64,000 nt of DNA from Paenibacillus foliorum (GTDB lineage Bacteria > Bacillota > Bacilli > Paenibacillales > NBRC-103111): contig NZ_WHOD01000099.1 of the NCBI RefSeq assembly GCF_013141765.1, positions 1 through 64,000 of the forward strand. The letters are read 5' to 3'. The notes beneath the pieces are model-generated. The model saw only the letters and a program-made list of their open reading frames with translations. It made no database searches and had not been told where the DNA came from. Positions 18,569 through 27,179 of this stretch are shown piece by piece. Within the stretch, counting starts at the first letter, position 1, and every line of letters starts with the position of its first letter. The translations under genes were made by a program, and so were the position numbers.

Positions 18569-18577
18569 TAACATATG
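18569..18577 (-). promoter_or_regulatory. Sigma-K-like -10 element
   Basis: Minus-strand CATATGTTA matches CATANNNTA and is identical to the element ahead of the 1618-residue repeat protein. No convincing AC at the -35 distance. It lies 165 bases before the small-gene unit. Confidence 0.35.
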
Positions 18578-18660
18578 CGGCGGCGCCCGGGGCGGACCAA
18601 GGCAAGCGCCCAGAGACAAGGGAACTTCACCCAAAAAGTTTCTTTCACAGAAGCCGCCCC
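18578..18660 (-). other. GC-rich, potentially structured intergenic block
   Basis: This stretch is far richer in G and C than the bases beside it. GGGGCGG (18589-18595) and CCGCCCC (18654-18660) could close a 72-base stem-loop, and AACTT/AAGTT forms a smaller one inside. It follows the stop of the glycosyltransferase gene at 18681 but lacks a T-run, so it is not a normal terminator. Confidence 0.4.
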
Positions 18661-18680
18661 ATCATCTTTGTGCACAACGT

Positions 18681-19409
18681 TTAAATGGATTGCTGCGGTT
18701 CGACGCCCCACTTATCAATGAATTGCTGACGGTTGTGCCGAATTAACTGCATCACCGATTGCTCATTTTCCTTTTGGAAGCTTACGCTGCCATGATGGTA
18801 TATGAACGAGTCACCAGCAATTATCATCCTGTATCCAGCCTGCTTGGCTCGATAACAGTAATCATCATCCTCGTAATGCCCCGGTGAAAAGCGTTCATCC
18901 AGCAGCCCAATTCGATTTACCAGCTCTCTACGAATCAAGAAGCACAGACCGACGATACGTTCAACCTCCTGCCATTTGGCACTGTCCGGCTGATTCATCC
19001 TCGCCGCCATGTCATCCACATTCGTGAACGGCTCCGATATTTGCTGCTTGCCGCTTGCAAAGTTGCTCATCGGGCCGACGATCCCAACATTTTCACTGCT
19101 GTATAAACAACGCAGCATATTTTCCAAGCCACTCGGAGTCATGAGTGTATCGTTGTTCAACAGCAGCAGCGCTTCTCCACTCGCCGCACGAAGCCCAATG
19201 TTACAGGCCATCGGAAAACCACGATTGACTGGCAGCGAAACCAGCTTAACCCTACGAGAAAGACAAAATTCAACTGATCCGTCCTTGGAGCCGTTGTCTA
19301 CAACAATAACTTCATGGGGGACATGCGTATGCTGGCGAATAGATTCAATGCATCGTTTCAGCCAATGAAGGCCGTTGTAGTTAGGAATAATGATACTTGT
19401 CATCTGCAT
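18681..19409 (-). CDS. Family 2 glycosyltransferase
   Basis: 242 residues of a GT-A fold: MTSIIIPNYNGLHWLKRCI, VIVVDNGSKDGS, the nucleotide-sugar metal site in ALLLLNNDTLM, and VERIVGLCFLIRRELVNRIGLLDERFSPGHYEDDDYCYRAKQAGY with the catalytic acidic cluster (residues about 175-195). It resembles rhamnosyl and related transferases that add sugars to polysaccharide or glycoprotein. It overlaps the preceding gene by one base, the last of three consecutive family-2 transferases. No membrane helix; cytoplasmic. Confidence 0.88.
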   Translation of the reverse strand: MQMTSIIIPNYNGLHWLKRCIESIRQHTHVPHEVIVVDNGSKDGSVEFCLSRRVKLVSLPVNRGFPMACNIGLRAASGEALLLLNNDTLMTPSGLENMLRCLYSSENVGIVGPMSNFASGKQQISEPFTNVDDMAARMNQPDSAKWQEVERIVGLCFLIRRELVNRIGLLDERFSPGHYEDDDYCYRAKQAGYRMIIAGDSFIYHHGSVSFQKENEQSVMQLIRHNRQQFIDKWGVEPQQSI

Positions 19410-20593
19410 CAGGCCTCACCTCCGGCTTTGGCACGATTTCTTAATGAATCAACGAAGGCTAGCCGATTACCCGCGAGCTCTCCTGCCAGCTTAAGTGCCT
19501 CCAAATGATCACCAATGATCAGATCGGCTACTCGATTGCTTTTTCCAGTATTATTGGTACGACGCTTGTTGCTGCTAATAACATTAACGCTTCCTGAGAT
19601 GCCGATACGCAGACCGTGATGCACAGCCAGAGCCTGCGCCTTAGGCGGTACCATCAGACTGGCGATGCCAAGCACTGTTATCGCTTTTCGAGAAAGTGCA
19701 TGCGGTACCGCTGTCATCGAATTCGCTTCGAGATCAGGCCGCCCTAACGAAGCGTTCAAAAATTGTTTGATATACGTCACCGAATCACGCTTGGCGAACA
19801 CTCTCATATAAGGAGTGATGTTGTTAAGTGCCACGTCCAATCCGCATTCCACGCCCCCAATAAAAGGAATCATATCCTCTGCCGACAGCAAAATATCTCC
19901 ATCCAAAAACAATAAAATGTCCGATTGCGCCAGTTTAGCTCCCATTGCACGGCCTACATCATGGCCTAACGGTTCAGGAAAAGACAATATGACCGCATGA
20001 GACCGCCCTCTCGCTCTTTGAAAGCTGTGATCCACTGAACCATTAACAATGACGAATACTTCATCAAAAGGCAGCCGATTCAACTGATCCATAATTCTTC
20101 CTATCGTACGCTCCTCGTTCATTACTGTTACAATTGCGGCAACGGATTGTGTTGTCGGCAGCATAAGCCAGTCATGCGCATGCTGCTTTTTGCCATGAAA
20201 GAAGCCTCTTACATAGCCTTTAGACGTATCTGTGTATCGTCTCCAGGGCGGTCCGATCCAACGCATGGAACGGGCGCGCTGGATCCAATGGCGGTTCAAC
20301 GCTTTCTTCTGATAACCTTCATGCTCGATTGATACATGGGCAGCATCCGCGAGCCCTGTACGAAAGCCCGCACGAAAAGCTGCAGATGAGGTACGAACGG
20401 GGGCAGAAACGAAGGTTCTTCTTACCAAGCCGCGAACGCGGCGCTTCCTGACCCCCATTGTCCTAGTACGCGCCCGTGCCTTCGTTCCCGCTGTGTTCAG
20501 CTTTACGAACCGCCTTGGCTTCAGTCTTGAGCTAGCGCCGGCTCGCGAACCGGCGGAACGCTTTTGTGATACTAACAAATTTTTACGCTGCAA
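19409..20593 (-). CDS. Family 2 glycosyltransferase with polycationic N-terminal extension
   Basis: 394 residues. Residues 1-60 hold 21 Lys/Arg and no acidic residue; then SAAFRAGFRTGLADA, a Gly/aromatic segment like those in other cluster proteins; then a GT-A domain from about 145 (VAAIVTVMNEERTIGRIM, VFVIVNGSVDHSF, ILLFLDGDILLS). The DGD is the metal site. The catalytic part is paralogous to the next gene (shared LGHDVGRAMGAK, VPHALSRKA, VPPKAQALA, LIVGDHLEA). It starts with TTG, with GAGGTG seven bases upstream. The tail is not needed for catalysis in normal members, so it may be a targeting or docking extension, possibly to the spore coat. Confidence 0.82.
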   Translation of the reverse strand: MQRKNLLVSQKRSAGSRAGASSRLKPRRFVKLNTAGTKARARTRTMGVRKRRVRGLVRRTFVSAPVRTSSAAFRAGFRTGLADAAHVSIEHEGYQKKALNRHWIQRARSMRWIGPPWRRYTDTSKGYVRGFFHGKKQHAHDWLMLPTTQSVAAIVTVMNEERTIGRIMDQLNRLPFDEVFVIVNGSVDHSFQRARGRSHAVILSFPEPLGHDVGRAMGAKLAQSDILLFLDGDILLSAEDMIPFIGGVECGLDVALNNITPYMRVFAKRDSVTYIKQFLNASLGRPDLEANSMTAVPHALSRKAITVLGIASLMVPPKAQALAVHHGLRIGISGSVNVISSNKRRTNNTGKSNRVADLIIGDHLEALKLAGELAGNRLAFVDSLRNRAKAGGEA

Positions 20594-20599
20594 GTTTAA

Positions 20600-21502
20600 T
20601 CACCTCACCATACTGCGATTTCTCATAAGGTCTGAGTGCCAACCGCGCTCATTCGTCGCCTGTGTATACCAGCATATCGCCTCTAAATGGTCACCCACAA
20701 TTAACCTGCATAGCGGATCCCCGCCTTTTCTCCCCGTACGCCGAATCGGGTTCTTCAAGCCTACCTGGACTAGATGCACAGCCTCTACTCTTAAACGCTG
20801 CTGAATAGCCATGGTATGTGCCTTTGGCGGAACAGCCAAGTTTTCTGGTCCAATAACTGCGAGCGCCCTGCGACTCATCGCGTGAGGAATTGTAGTCATC
20901 GAAGCCCCTCTCAAATCAGCGCGCCTTAATGCAACATTCAGCGCATGCTTGGCGAGCACCACTGGATGCACGTTATGCTTGTTCACCGGACCGTTATATC
21001 GATTTAATGCGATATCTACACCTCGCTCCACCGCTCTAAGAAAAGGGCGCAGCTGTGCGGCAGACAAAACCATATCACCGTCGAGAAACAATAAGATGTC
21101 CCCACTTGCATAACGAGCACCAACGCTTCGGCCCACATCATGGCCTAACGGTTGATCAAAGTAGAGGACACGTGCACCGGACGTTTGAGCAATAGCCGCT
21201 GAACCGTCTGTAGAACCGTTGACAACAAGGATGATTTCAATGTTCGGCTGCAGCTTTTTCACCTCACGGATTACAGCTCTAAGTGTTCGGCTTTCATTCA
21301 TGATCGGTATGATGACGGACACTTTGGATCGGAGTGCCCGTATGCCCGCAGAATGGTTCTTGCGTGTTGGACGCATCCGTAGACTCAACTCCCATCGCTT
21401 GCATTGGGGTATGAAGCATTCCCGTATTATTTTATGTGCATCTGTCACAAGGGCAAGGGCTATAGCATAAGGGTAGAGAAAAAGGCTCCAGCTTGGGTAC
21501 AA
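20600..21502 (-). CDS. Family 2 glycosyltransferase, tandem paralogue
   Basis: 300 residues. GT-A domain: VSVIIPIMNESRTLRAVIREV, IILVVNGSTDGSA, ILLFLDGDMVLS (DGD metal site), then TTIPHAMSRRALAVIG and VPPKAHTMAIQQRL as in the downstream paralogue. The first 60 residues are hydrophobic then basic (SLFLYPYAIALALV, CKRWELSLRMRPTRK). The best start is TTG 21502, but its AAGGAGG is 14 bases away, which is wide, so the true start may be internal. It lies 19 bases after proS and six bases before the paralogue, so read-through from proS is possible. Confidence 0.8.
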   Translation of the reverse strand: MYPSWSLFLYPYAIALALVTDAHKIIRECFIPQCKRWELSLRMRPTRKNHSAGIRALRSKVSVIIPIMNESRTLRAVIREVKKLQPNIEIILVVNGSTDGSAAIAQTSGARVLYFDQPLGHDVGRSVGARYASGDILLFLDGDMVLSAAQLRPFLRAVERGVDIALNRYNGPVNKHNVHPVVLAKHALNVALRRADLRGASMTTIPHAMSRRALAVIGPENLAVPPKAHTMAIQQRLRVEAVHLVQVGLKNPIRRTGRKGGDPLCRLIVGDHLEAICWYTQATNERGWHSDLMRNRSMVR

Positions 21503-21521
21503 ACGGTGCTCCCGCGCCTCC

Positions 21522-23255
21522 TTATTGGTTAACCGAGTTAATAAGCTTCATTGCTTCTTCAACGGTCATCAGCCGCGATTCTGTAGCTTGACGCTCCTTG
21601 TATTCAACCAATTCGTTAACCGCTTCTTTACCAATTACAATTCGCACAGGGCATCCAATGAAATCAGAGTCTTTTAACTTAACCCCAATCCTCTCATTAC
21701 GATCATCAAATAGAACCTCAATACGTTGTTGAAGCAGCTGCTCATATATCGCCTCAGCTAGCTGCATCTGCTCTTCGTCCTTACTGGAAACAGGAATAAT
21801 GTGTACCTGATAAGGTGCGATAGATTGCGGCCACAACAGCCCTGTTTCATTATGATGCTGCTCAACGACTGCGGACAACAATCTAGATACGCCGATCCCG
21901 TAACACCCCATAATCATGGTTTGGTTACGTCCATTGGAATCCAGAAACCGCGCTCCGAGCCTCTCACTGTACTTCGTGCCGAGTTTAAAAATATGCCCAA
22001 CCTCAATTCCCCGGTGGAACACCAAAGTGCCTTCACAGCAAGGGCAGGGCTCGCCTTCCGTCACATTGCGAAAATCGCCAGTCCGCTCAAGAGGAAAATC
22101 AATACCGGGTTGAACATTCCGAAGATGATAATCTCGTTCATTTGCCCCTACTATAGCTCCCGATAGAGCACTAACCTGCTGATCTACTAGAATAGGTAAA
22201 TCGGCAGGAAGTCTGACAGGTCCTACAAATCCCACAGGAGCCCCTGTCACCCTTAATGTAGTCTCGGCATCCGCCAGCTGCAGCTCCCCGGAGCCCAAAT
22301 AATTTTGCACCTTGATCTCATTAACCTCATGATCACCCCTAACCAGAACGGCAATCGGACTCCCATCAGCAGTCATAAATAAGAGGGTTTTTATGAATTG
22401 CGAAGCAGCTGCTCCTAGAGCCTGCACCAGCTGTTCGATTGTCTTAATGTTCGGTGTATGGAATTTTTCAACTCTGGATGCGTGTGGGTATGCTTGCGAA
22501 TCGCCTCCCGACTCCTTCTCTTGAGCTTCAATTGTTCTTGCTTCTGCTTTTTCAAGATTAGCCGCGTAATCGCATAGAGTGCAGCTAACGATGGTATCCT
22601 CTCCGATTTCCGCAAGCGCCATAAACTCATGAGTACCTCCTTCACCCCCGATTGATCCCGCATCCGCAACAACTGCCCTGAAATGTAATCCACATACTGT
22701 GAATATTCGGATATATGCCTCGTGCATCCTCCAGTAAGTACGGTCCAAGCCTTCCCAATCTGTATCAAATGAATAAGCATCCTTCATCAAAAATTCCCTG
22801 CCACGCAGAAGACCAAATCGCGGACGCCGCTCATCCCGGAATTTGGTTTGAATCTGGTATAAAGTAACAGGCAGCTTCCTGTAGGAATTAATTTCATTTG
22901 CAACCAGCATGGTGACGACTTCTTCATGGGTAGGTCCAAGCGTAAATTCCCTGTCATGTCGATCTTTAAATCGAATTAACTCCGGACCATATTCCGAATA
23001 CCTTCCTGATAGCTGCCACAGCTCAGCAGGCTGCATAGCTGGCATGAGCAGTTCTTGTGCCCCGGCTCGGTCCATCTCATCTCGAATTATACGTTCCAAT
23101 TTCTTAAGCACCCGCAAGCCTAATGGCAAATAGGTATATATCCCCGCAGCTACTTGCCGGATGTAGCCTCCTCTTATCATCAGCTGATGGCTAATCGCTT
23201 CCGCTTCAGCCGGAGCCTCTCTTAAAGTCGGGAGTAGTAATGTTTGTTGTCGCAT
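21522..23255 (-). CDS. proS: Prolyl-tRNA synthetase, bacterial type
   Basis: About 577 residues from MRQQTLLLPTLREAP. Class II synthetase motifs are clear: motif 1 region (LKKLERIIRDEMDRAGAQELLMP), motif 2 (TKFRDERRPRFGLLRGREFLMKDAYSF) and motif 3 (CYGIGVSRLLSAVVEQHH). Between motifs 2 and 3 lies the YbaK-like editing insertion (about 225-385; FIKTLLFMTADGSPIAVLVRGDHEVNE), and an anticodon-binding domain ends the chain. It charges tRNA-Pro. The start at 23255 is fixed by TTAGGAGG just upstream; a longer frame into the leader is spurious. A T-box leader precedes it. Its place inside a glycosyltransferase cluster is unusual. Confidence 0.96.
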   Translation of the reverse strand: MRQQTLLLPTLREAPAEAEAISHQLMIRGGYIRQVAAGIYTYLPLGLRVLKKLERIIRDEMDRAGAQELLMPAMQPAELWQLSGRYSEYGPELIRFKDRHDREFTLGPTHEEVVTMLVANEINSYRKLPVTLYQIQTKFRDERRPRFGLLRGREFLMKDAYSFDTDWEGLDRTYWRMHEAYIRIFTVCGLHFRAVVADAGSIGGEGGTHEFMALAEIGEDTIVSCTLCDYAANLEKAEARTIEAQEKESGGDSQAYPHASRVEKFHTPNIKTIEQLVQALGAAASQFIKTLLFMTADGSPIAVLVRGDHEVNEIKVQNYLGSGELQLADAETTLRVTGAPVGFVGPVRLPADLPILVDQQVSALSGAIVGANERDYHLRNVQPGIDFPLERTGDFRNVTEGEPCPCCEGTLVFHRGIEVGHIFKLGTKYSERLGARFLDSNGRNQTMIMGCYGIGVSRLLSAVVEQHHNETGLLWPQSIAPYQVHIIPVSSKDEEQMQLAEAIYEQLLQQRIEVLFDDRNERIGVKLKDSDFIGCPVRIVIGKEAVNELVEYKERQATESRLMTVEEAMKLINSVNQ

Positions 23256-23274
23256 AATTGATAACCTCCTAATA

Positions 23275-23525
23275 ATTTTAAAACGCAAAAAAGCCCATTC
23301 GTAAGGGACGAATGCGCTCGTGGTACCACCCAAATTCAACTGACCGTCACAGCAAAATACGGCAGCTCTTCATTTTGATAACGGAATATACCGGAAGTGG
23401 ATACTCAAATGTTCACCACTGCAGCTGCAAGGGGGGGAAGCTATCATCACGGTTCGAGAAACCTCTCAGCCTGCGGGTCTCCTCTCTGGAGCGACGTGAA
23501 TGCACTTATATCCTTGGTCAAAGCT
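23275..23525 (-). ncRNA. T-box leader of proS
   Basis: The minus strand carries GGGTGGTACCACG (T-box core, 23319-23333 region), then a terminator stem CATTCGT/ACGAATG with GGCTTTTTTG (23286-23314). Upstream is a Stem I-like region where GAACCGTGA offers CCG (23450-23452) as a proline specifier codon. Uncharged tRNA-Pro would favour the antiterminator and turn on proS. The core and terminator are clear; the specifier assignment is tentative. Confidence 0.92.
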
Positions 23526-23612
23526 AATGTTATTCAAATGTTTTAGATCACTTTACACCAAAAGCTGCCAAGGTTCAAGTACAACCGATGGAAAGTATGG
23601 GGAGATAGCCCA

Positions 23613-25472
23613 TTAGGCTGCTCTACGCCTCGAAACCCGCTTGCCCCGTGTGCCACCAGTCCGTTTACGCTTTCGGCGCGTTTTCCTGAGCCTGCCCTTG
23701 CAGCTGACTGCTTGCTTTGAACGTAAGGTCGATCCACATCTCTTTCGTTTAGGAGCACATCGACACTTCTTGCGCTTCCGTGCAGCAACCGTTCTACAGC
23801 CCAGTTTTCCCCGTGACAGCCTCCTTTTCTTCTTACATCGCCGCAGTGTTTGTTTTTCTTTGTGCAGCTGTCTAAGCGGTTCTCCAACGTTAATCATCCT
23901 TAGCTCAGCATCAGGTACACGGACGATTCTGTCAGGATCAAGACCACGCTGTCTCATCGCAGCCATTGAGGAAAATGGGCACCGTTGTTCGCCAACAAGC
24001 AAATACACGGTAGGTCCTCTTCCTTTGACCATCATTACGGACGGCCGATGCTCGTGAAATGGCAGCTCTGTTGATATCGGAGCGCCTGTTGGAAAGCGAT
24101 GCAGTACCGCATCCGTTACCAAATTGACATCCGACCAGCGATATTTGTAAAAGTTGAAAGCCCTTTTAGAGGCAAACGGTCTTTTCATTCCATTTTCAAG
24201 CAAAAATACGGTAGAGGTTGCTTTACCTTTATAAACGGCATTCATTAGCAAAGGCGGCAGCTTATGACTCTGTTTGTCTTCAGCGGCAGCCGAAATTTTC
24301 TCTTTAAGCTCCTTAAGCAATCGCTGCAAGCGAGAGCGGTGAGTTTCCAAGCCAAAGACAGCCTCAGCCGCTTGCAAATGGCTATTGTCAGCTCTTAACC
24401 TATGGGTATCGTTTTGCAGCCATTCCTTAGCTTTAACGATTAATTGAGCTGTATCGCCTTTTTCTACTAGCCAATCAGCATTGCCAGTAGAGCGTAATAT
24501 CTCCTCAAGTCCTCCCGAGCGGTAGGCTATCACACCTTTCCCGAACACGAGCCCTTCAAGCGCTGGCATTCCAAACCCTTCATCGACCAAACTTGGAATG
24601 ACAACCAAGTCCATTGCCGGGTAGAACCGCTCGATTCGCGATTCAAAAGGAATGCGATGAAACCTGGAAGCATGACCTGATTGATCGATTAGACGTTGGC
24701 AGTGCGTTGAGTAGTAGGAGTCCGTAGAATTACCTACGATTAAGAAATGAGCATCCACTACGGTTTCACATAGGGATAATGCCATCTGAACGAAATGATC
24801 GATGCCTTTTTCCGGACGCAGGGTGGATGAAATATAGCCAATTACCCGGCTGCCCTCCTCCACTTGCAATTCACTGCGCTTATCAAACCGATAGGTGGGC
24901 CAGTCTTCGGGTTGGAGATGCTCCATGTGCCAGGTCGGCGGGACCAGACTGAGCTTCTTATCAAAGCCTGCCTTACGAAAAGGACGAAGCGCTGCATCAG
25001 ACATCCCGATAATCCAATCCGAATAACGGTTAATCAATTCAAGCGAATGACGTGTATGAATGTGTTGGGCTATTTTTTCAGCGATGCACCATACAACCGG
25101 TATCCCTAAGGTTTTGGCTGCAATGGCCGGAATAGGATTTATACAAGTATTGACAAGGACAATGTCCGGCTGATGCGCATGAAGTAGATTCATTATTCCT
25201 CCATGCTCGTGATTCTTTATTTTCCGCTCCATCATAGGCGATAAATCAGCCTCAGGATCATTCATAGACCTTACAATCGGTATGTCGTGGATTATGGAGT
25301 GAATGCCTCTTTGCGCTGCTTCAGTCAGCAGAATTCCGCTTTCTGGCACAACGAGTGTGCAATCAAAATGCTCGCTCGCCTCAATGGCCAGCATTAATAC
25401 ATATCTCTCAGCTCCTGTAATAAAGCTGCTGCCGTAAGTGTGAGAAAACAGCATCATGGTAGGTTTGCTCAT
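23613..25472 (-). CDS. Family 4 glycosyltransferase with repeat domain and Cys-containing polycationic tail
   Basis: 619 residues. Residues 1-395 form a GT-B transferase (VIGYISSTLRPEKGIDHFVQMA; PSLVDEGFGMPALEGLVFGKGVIAYRSGGLEEI with the EX7E pattern). Residues about 405-530 contain two copies of a 60-residue motif (VFLLENGMKRPFASKRAFN...VTDAVLHRFPTG; VYLLVGEQRCPFSSMAAM...VPDAELRMI), found in some secreted proteins. Residues 537-619 hold about 40 Lys/Arg and six Cys, with one acidic residue. Such a tail suggests binding to an acidic partner and possible disulfide locking, as in coat proteins. A sigma-K-like -10 and a hairpin repeat lie upstream. The RBS close to the ATG is poor; a strong TTAGGAGG lies 41 bases upstream without a matching start. 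Confidence 0.85.
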   Translation of the reverse strand: MSKPTMMLFSHTYGSSFITGAERYVLMLAIEASEHFDCTLVVPESGILLTEAAQRGIHSIIHDIPIVRSMNDPEADLSPMMERKIKNHEHGGIMNLLHAHQPDIVLVNTCINPIPAIAAKTLGIPVVWCIAEKIAQHIHTRHSLELINRYSDWIIGMSDAALRPFRKAGFDKKLSLVPPTWHMEHLQPEDWPTYRFDKRSELQVEEGSRVIGYISSTLRPEKGIDHFVQMALSLCETVVDAHFLIVGNSTDSYYSTHCQRLIDQSGHASRFHRIPFESRIERFYPAMDLVVIPSLVDEGFGMPALEGLVFGKGVIAYRSGGLEEILRSTGNADWLVEKGDTAQLIVKAKEWLQNDTHRLRADNSHLQAAEAVFGLETHRSRLQRLLKELKEKISAAAEDKQSHKLPPLLMNAVYKGKATSTVFLLENGMKRPFASKRAFNFYKYRWSDVNLVTDAVLHRFPTGAPISTELPFHEHRPSVMMVKGRGPTVYLLVGEQRCPFSSMAAMRQRGLDPDRIVRVPDAELRMINVGEPLRQLHKEKQTLRRCKKKRRLSRGKLGCRTVAARKRKKCRCAPKRKRCGSTLRSKQAVSCKGRLRKTRRKRKRTGGTRGKRVSRRRAA

Positions 25473-25512
25473 CCCTTTACCGCCTGCCTCTAAAGGTAGA
25501 TTGGCGGGTTCA

Positions 25513-25556
25513 CCTCCTAAGAGTTTTGCTTTAGCAAAACTTGCATCGTAAGCCTA
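25513..25556 (-). repeat. Interspersed hairpin repeat, single copy
   Basis: On the minus strand GCTTACGATGCAAG, then TTTTGCTAAAGCAAAA (perfect palindromic arms), then CTCTTAGGAGG. It is nearly the same as the copy at 60.4 kb and related to those at 18.4 kb. Confidence 0.7.
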
Positions 25557-25589
25557 TTCTAAGCTTTGCCTTCAAAGCTTAAGCACTAA

Positions 25590-25598
25590 TAATATATG
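25590..25598 (-). promoter_or_regulatory. Sigma-K-like -10 element
   Basis: Minus-strand CATATATTA fits CATANNNTA, about 118 bases before the family-4 transferase gene. No clear -35 AC at the expected distance. Confidence 0.3.
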
Positions 25599-25736
25599 TA
25601 GGTAGACAACTATACCGACACGACATTTACCCCCTGGCCATTCGTACAATTTAGGGACAAAAAGCAAACAGAGATACGCCCATATCCCGGCCATCCCTGT
25701 TCCACCTGCTCTATCTTATCAATCTCCACTTTCATT

Positions 25737-27179
25737 TCAATTACCGCCCACATGATCCTCACCATTACTAGAATCATAAGGTATACTAATAAAAAATTGA
25801 TAGTAATGGCCAGTCCTATGCAGCCATATATCTCCACCATGCAATTGGACGATACTTTGGGCAATAGATAATCCTAGCCCAGAGCCGGATGGCATTATAT
25901 GGCCGTTCCTGGATTCATCGCCCTTATAGAAACGCTCAAATAAACGCTCCTCCTGTTCTTTAGTCATACCCGTACCTTCGTTGGCTACACATAGAACAAT
26001 CCCGGATACCTCCTTACGAAGATCAATACGAATAGCGCCAGGCTTTACACTGAATTTGAGAGCATTCATCAGCAAATTATCGACAGCTCTGACGATTGTC
26101 CCCGCATCCACATGCAGCATGATTTTTTGCTCAGGAAGCTCGCTTACTATTCTAATATCATAGGTCTCGGCAAGTGGACTAAATTCGATAATCATTTGTT
26201 TCAACATACTTACCATATCGATGTTCTGCTTTTCCAGAAACACTTGCTTGCTTGTAAGACGGGTATATTCAAATAAATCATCAATTAATTTTTTTAACTG
26301 ATTGGATTTGTTAAGGGCACTTTGTACATAAGGACTCGAAGAATCATCCTTATGAATATTTTCCTGGAGCAGCATCAGATAACCAATAATACTTGTCAAA
26401 GGAGTTCTAAGATCATGAGAAATATTAGTAATCAGCTCAATCTTGGTTTTCTCTGCCAGCCGCTCCTTCTCCATCTTCTCTTCAAGCTGCCCTGCCATAT
26501 CATTGATATTTCGGGTTAAGGTCCCCAGCTCATCCTCGCTCTTCACCGGCAAACGGACCGAAAGCTTACCTTGGGCAATCTTCTCTACACCATTATTTAG
26601 AAGCTGAAATTGCTTCATTTTTCTTGCGGTAAACAAGTAAAAGGTTAGAGTAAACAATCCAAAGAATAAGAGCAAATTGACTATTTTCGAGTCATCATAC
26701 GTATATCCGACCTCAGCTTCAAGTGGTCCTGAAATGACAAGAAACAGCTTCTGTTCGGTGTATTTCACAGGCATGACTGTAGTATACATGCTTCCTGGAT
26801 CAGGATTTGTAATGATCTTCTTTTGTTCATAGAAAATTTGGAACAAATCAATTTTACTTTCCTTCACCCCATCTGAATGAAAAATAACCTTGCCCTCTAG
26901 GTCAGTCAAATACAGGATTAATCGATCCTGTTCGCTATGCTTATTTAACAGCGCAGTTATTTCATTCGTAACATGAGCTTTTTCGAGCTCCGATTCTATA
27001 AGTGCCAGCTTTCCGTTTATCCGATTTTTGCTTGATTCATAGCTAGTATAGGGAATTTTTCTGAAACCCTGTGTCACAAAATCTATACTAATTTGAAGTA
27101 AACTAGTAATAAATAAACAGGCTACAAAAGTAACTAATATTTTAAGGCGGAGGGAATGATGTAATCTGAACTTACTCAA
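25737..27179 (-). CDS. Membrane sensor histidine kinase
   Basis: 480 residues: membrane helix at about 13-35, extracytoplasmic sensor region to about 165, second helix (LLLFFGLFTLTFYLF), HAMP (VEKIAQGKLSVRLP), HisKA H-box ELITNISHDLRTPLTSIIGYL (phosphorylated His near 256), and HATPase_c (DNLLMNALKFS, VANEGTGMT, GSGLGLSIAQSIV). It overlaps the response-regulator gene by eight bases. The layout is typical of OmpR-class systems answering cell-envelope or antimicrobial stress. The nearby methyltransferase and PmrA-like box support a link to membrane modification. Confidence 0.93.
   Translation of the reverse strand: MSKFRLHHSLRLKILVTFVACLFITSLLQISIDFVTQGFRKIPYTSYESSKNRINGKLALIESELEKAHVTNEITALLNKHSEQDRLILYLTDLEGKVIFHSDGVKESKIDLFQIFYEQKKIITNPDPGSMYTTVMPVKYTEQKLFLVISGPLEAEVGYTYDDSKIVNLLLFFGLFTLTFYLFTARKMKQFQLLNNGVEKIAQGKLSVRLPVKSEDELGTLTRNINDMAGQLEEKMEKERLAEKTKIELITNISHDLRTPLTSIIGYLMLLQENIHKDDSSSPYVQSALNKSNQLKKLIDDLFEYTRLTSKQVFLEKQNIDMVSMLKQMIIEFSPLAETYDIRIVSELPEQKIMLHVDAGTIVRAVDNLLMNALKFSVKPGAIRIDLRKEVSGIVLCVANEGTGMTKEQEERLFERFYKGDESRNGHIMPSGSGLGLSIAQSIVQLHGGDIWLHRTGHYYQFFISIPYDSSNGEDHVGGN

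Noticed and set aside
21522..23339. proS start at 23339
   Set aside because: The extra 28 residues run back towards the T-box terminator stem; TTAGGAGG fixes the start at 23255.
23543..23887. 114-residue minus-strand frame
   Set aside because: It overlaps the polycationic tail of the family-4 transferase in another frame; no ribosome site or recognisable sequence.
25610..25864. 84-residue minus-strand frame
   Set aside because: Mostly overlaps the kinase C-terminus in another frame and has no ribosome site.
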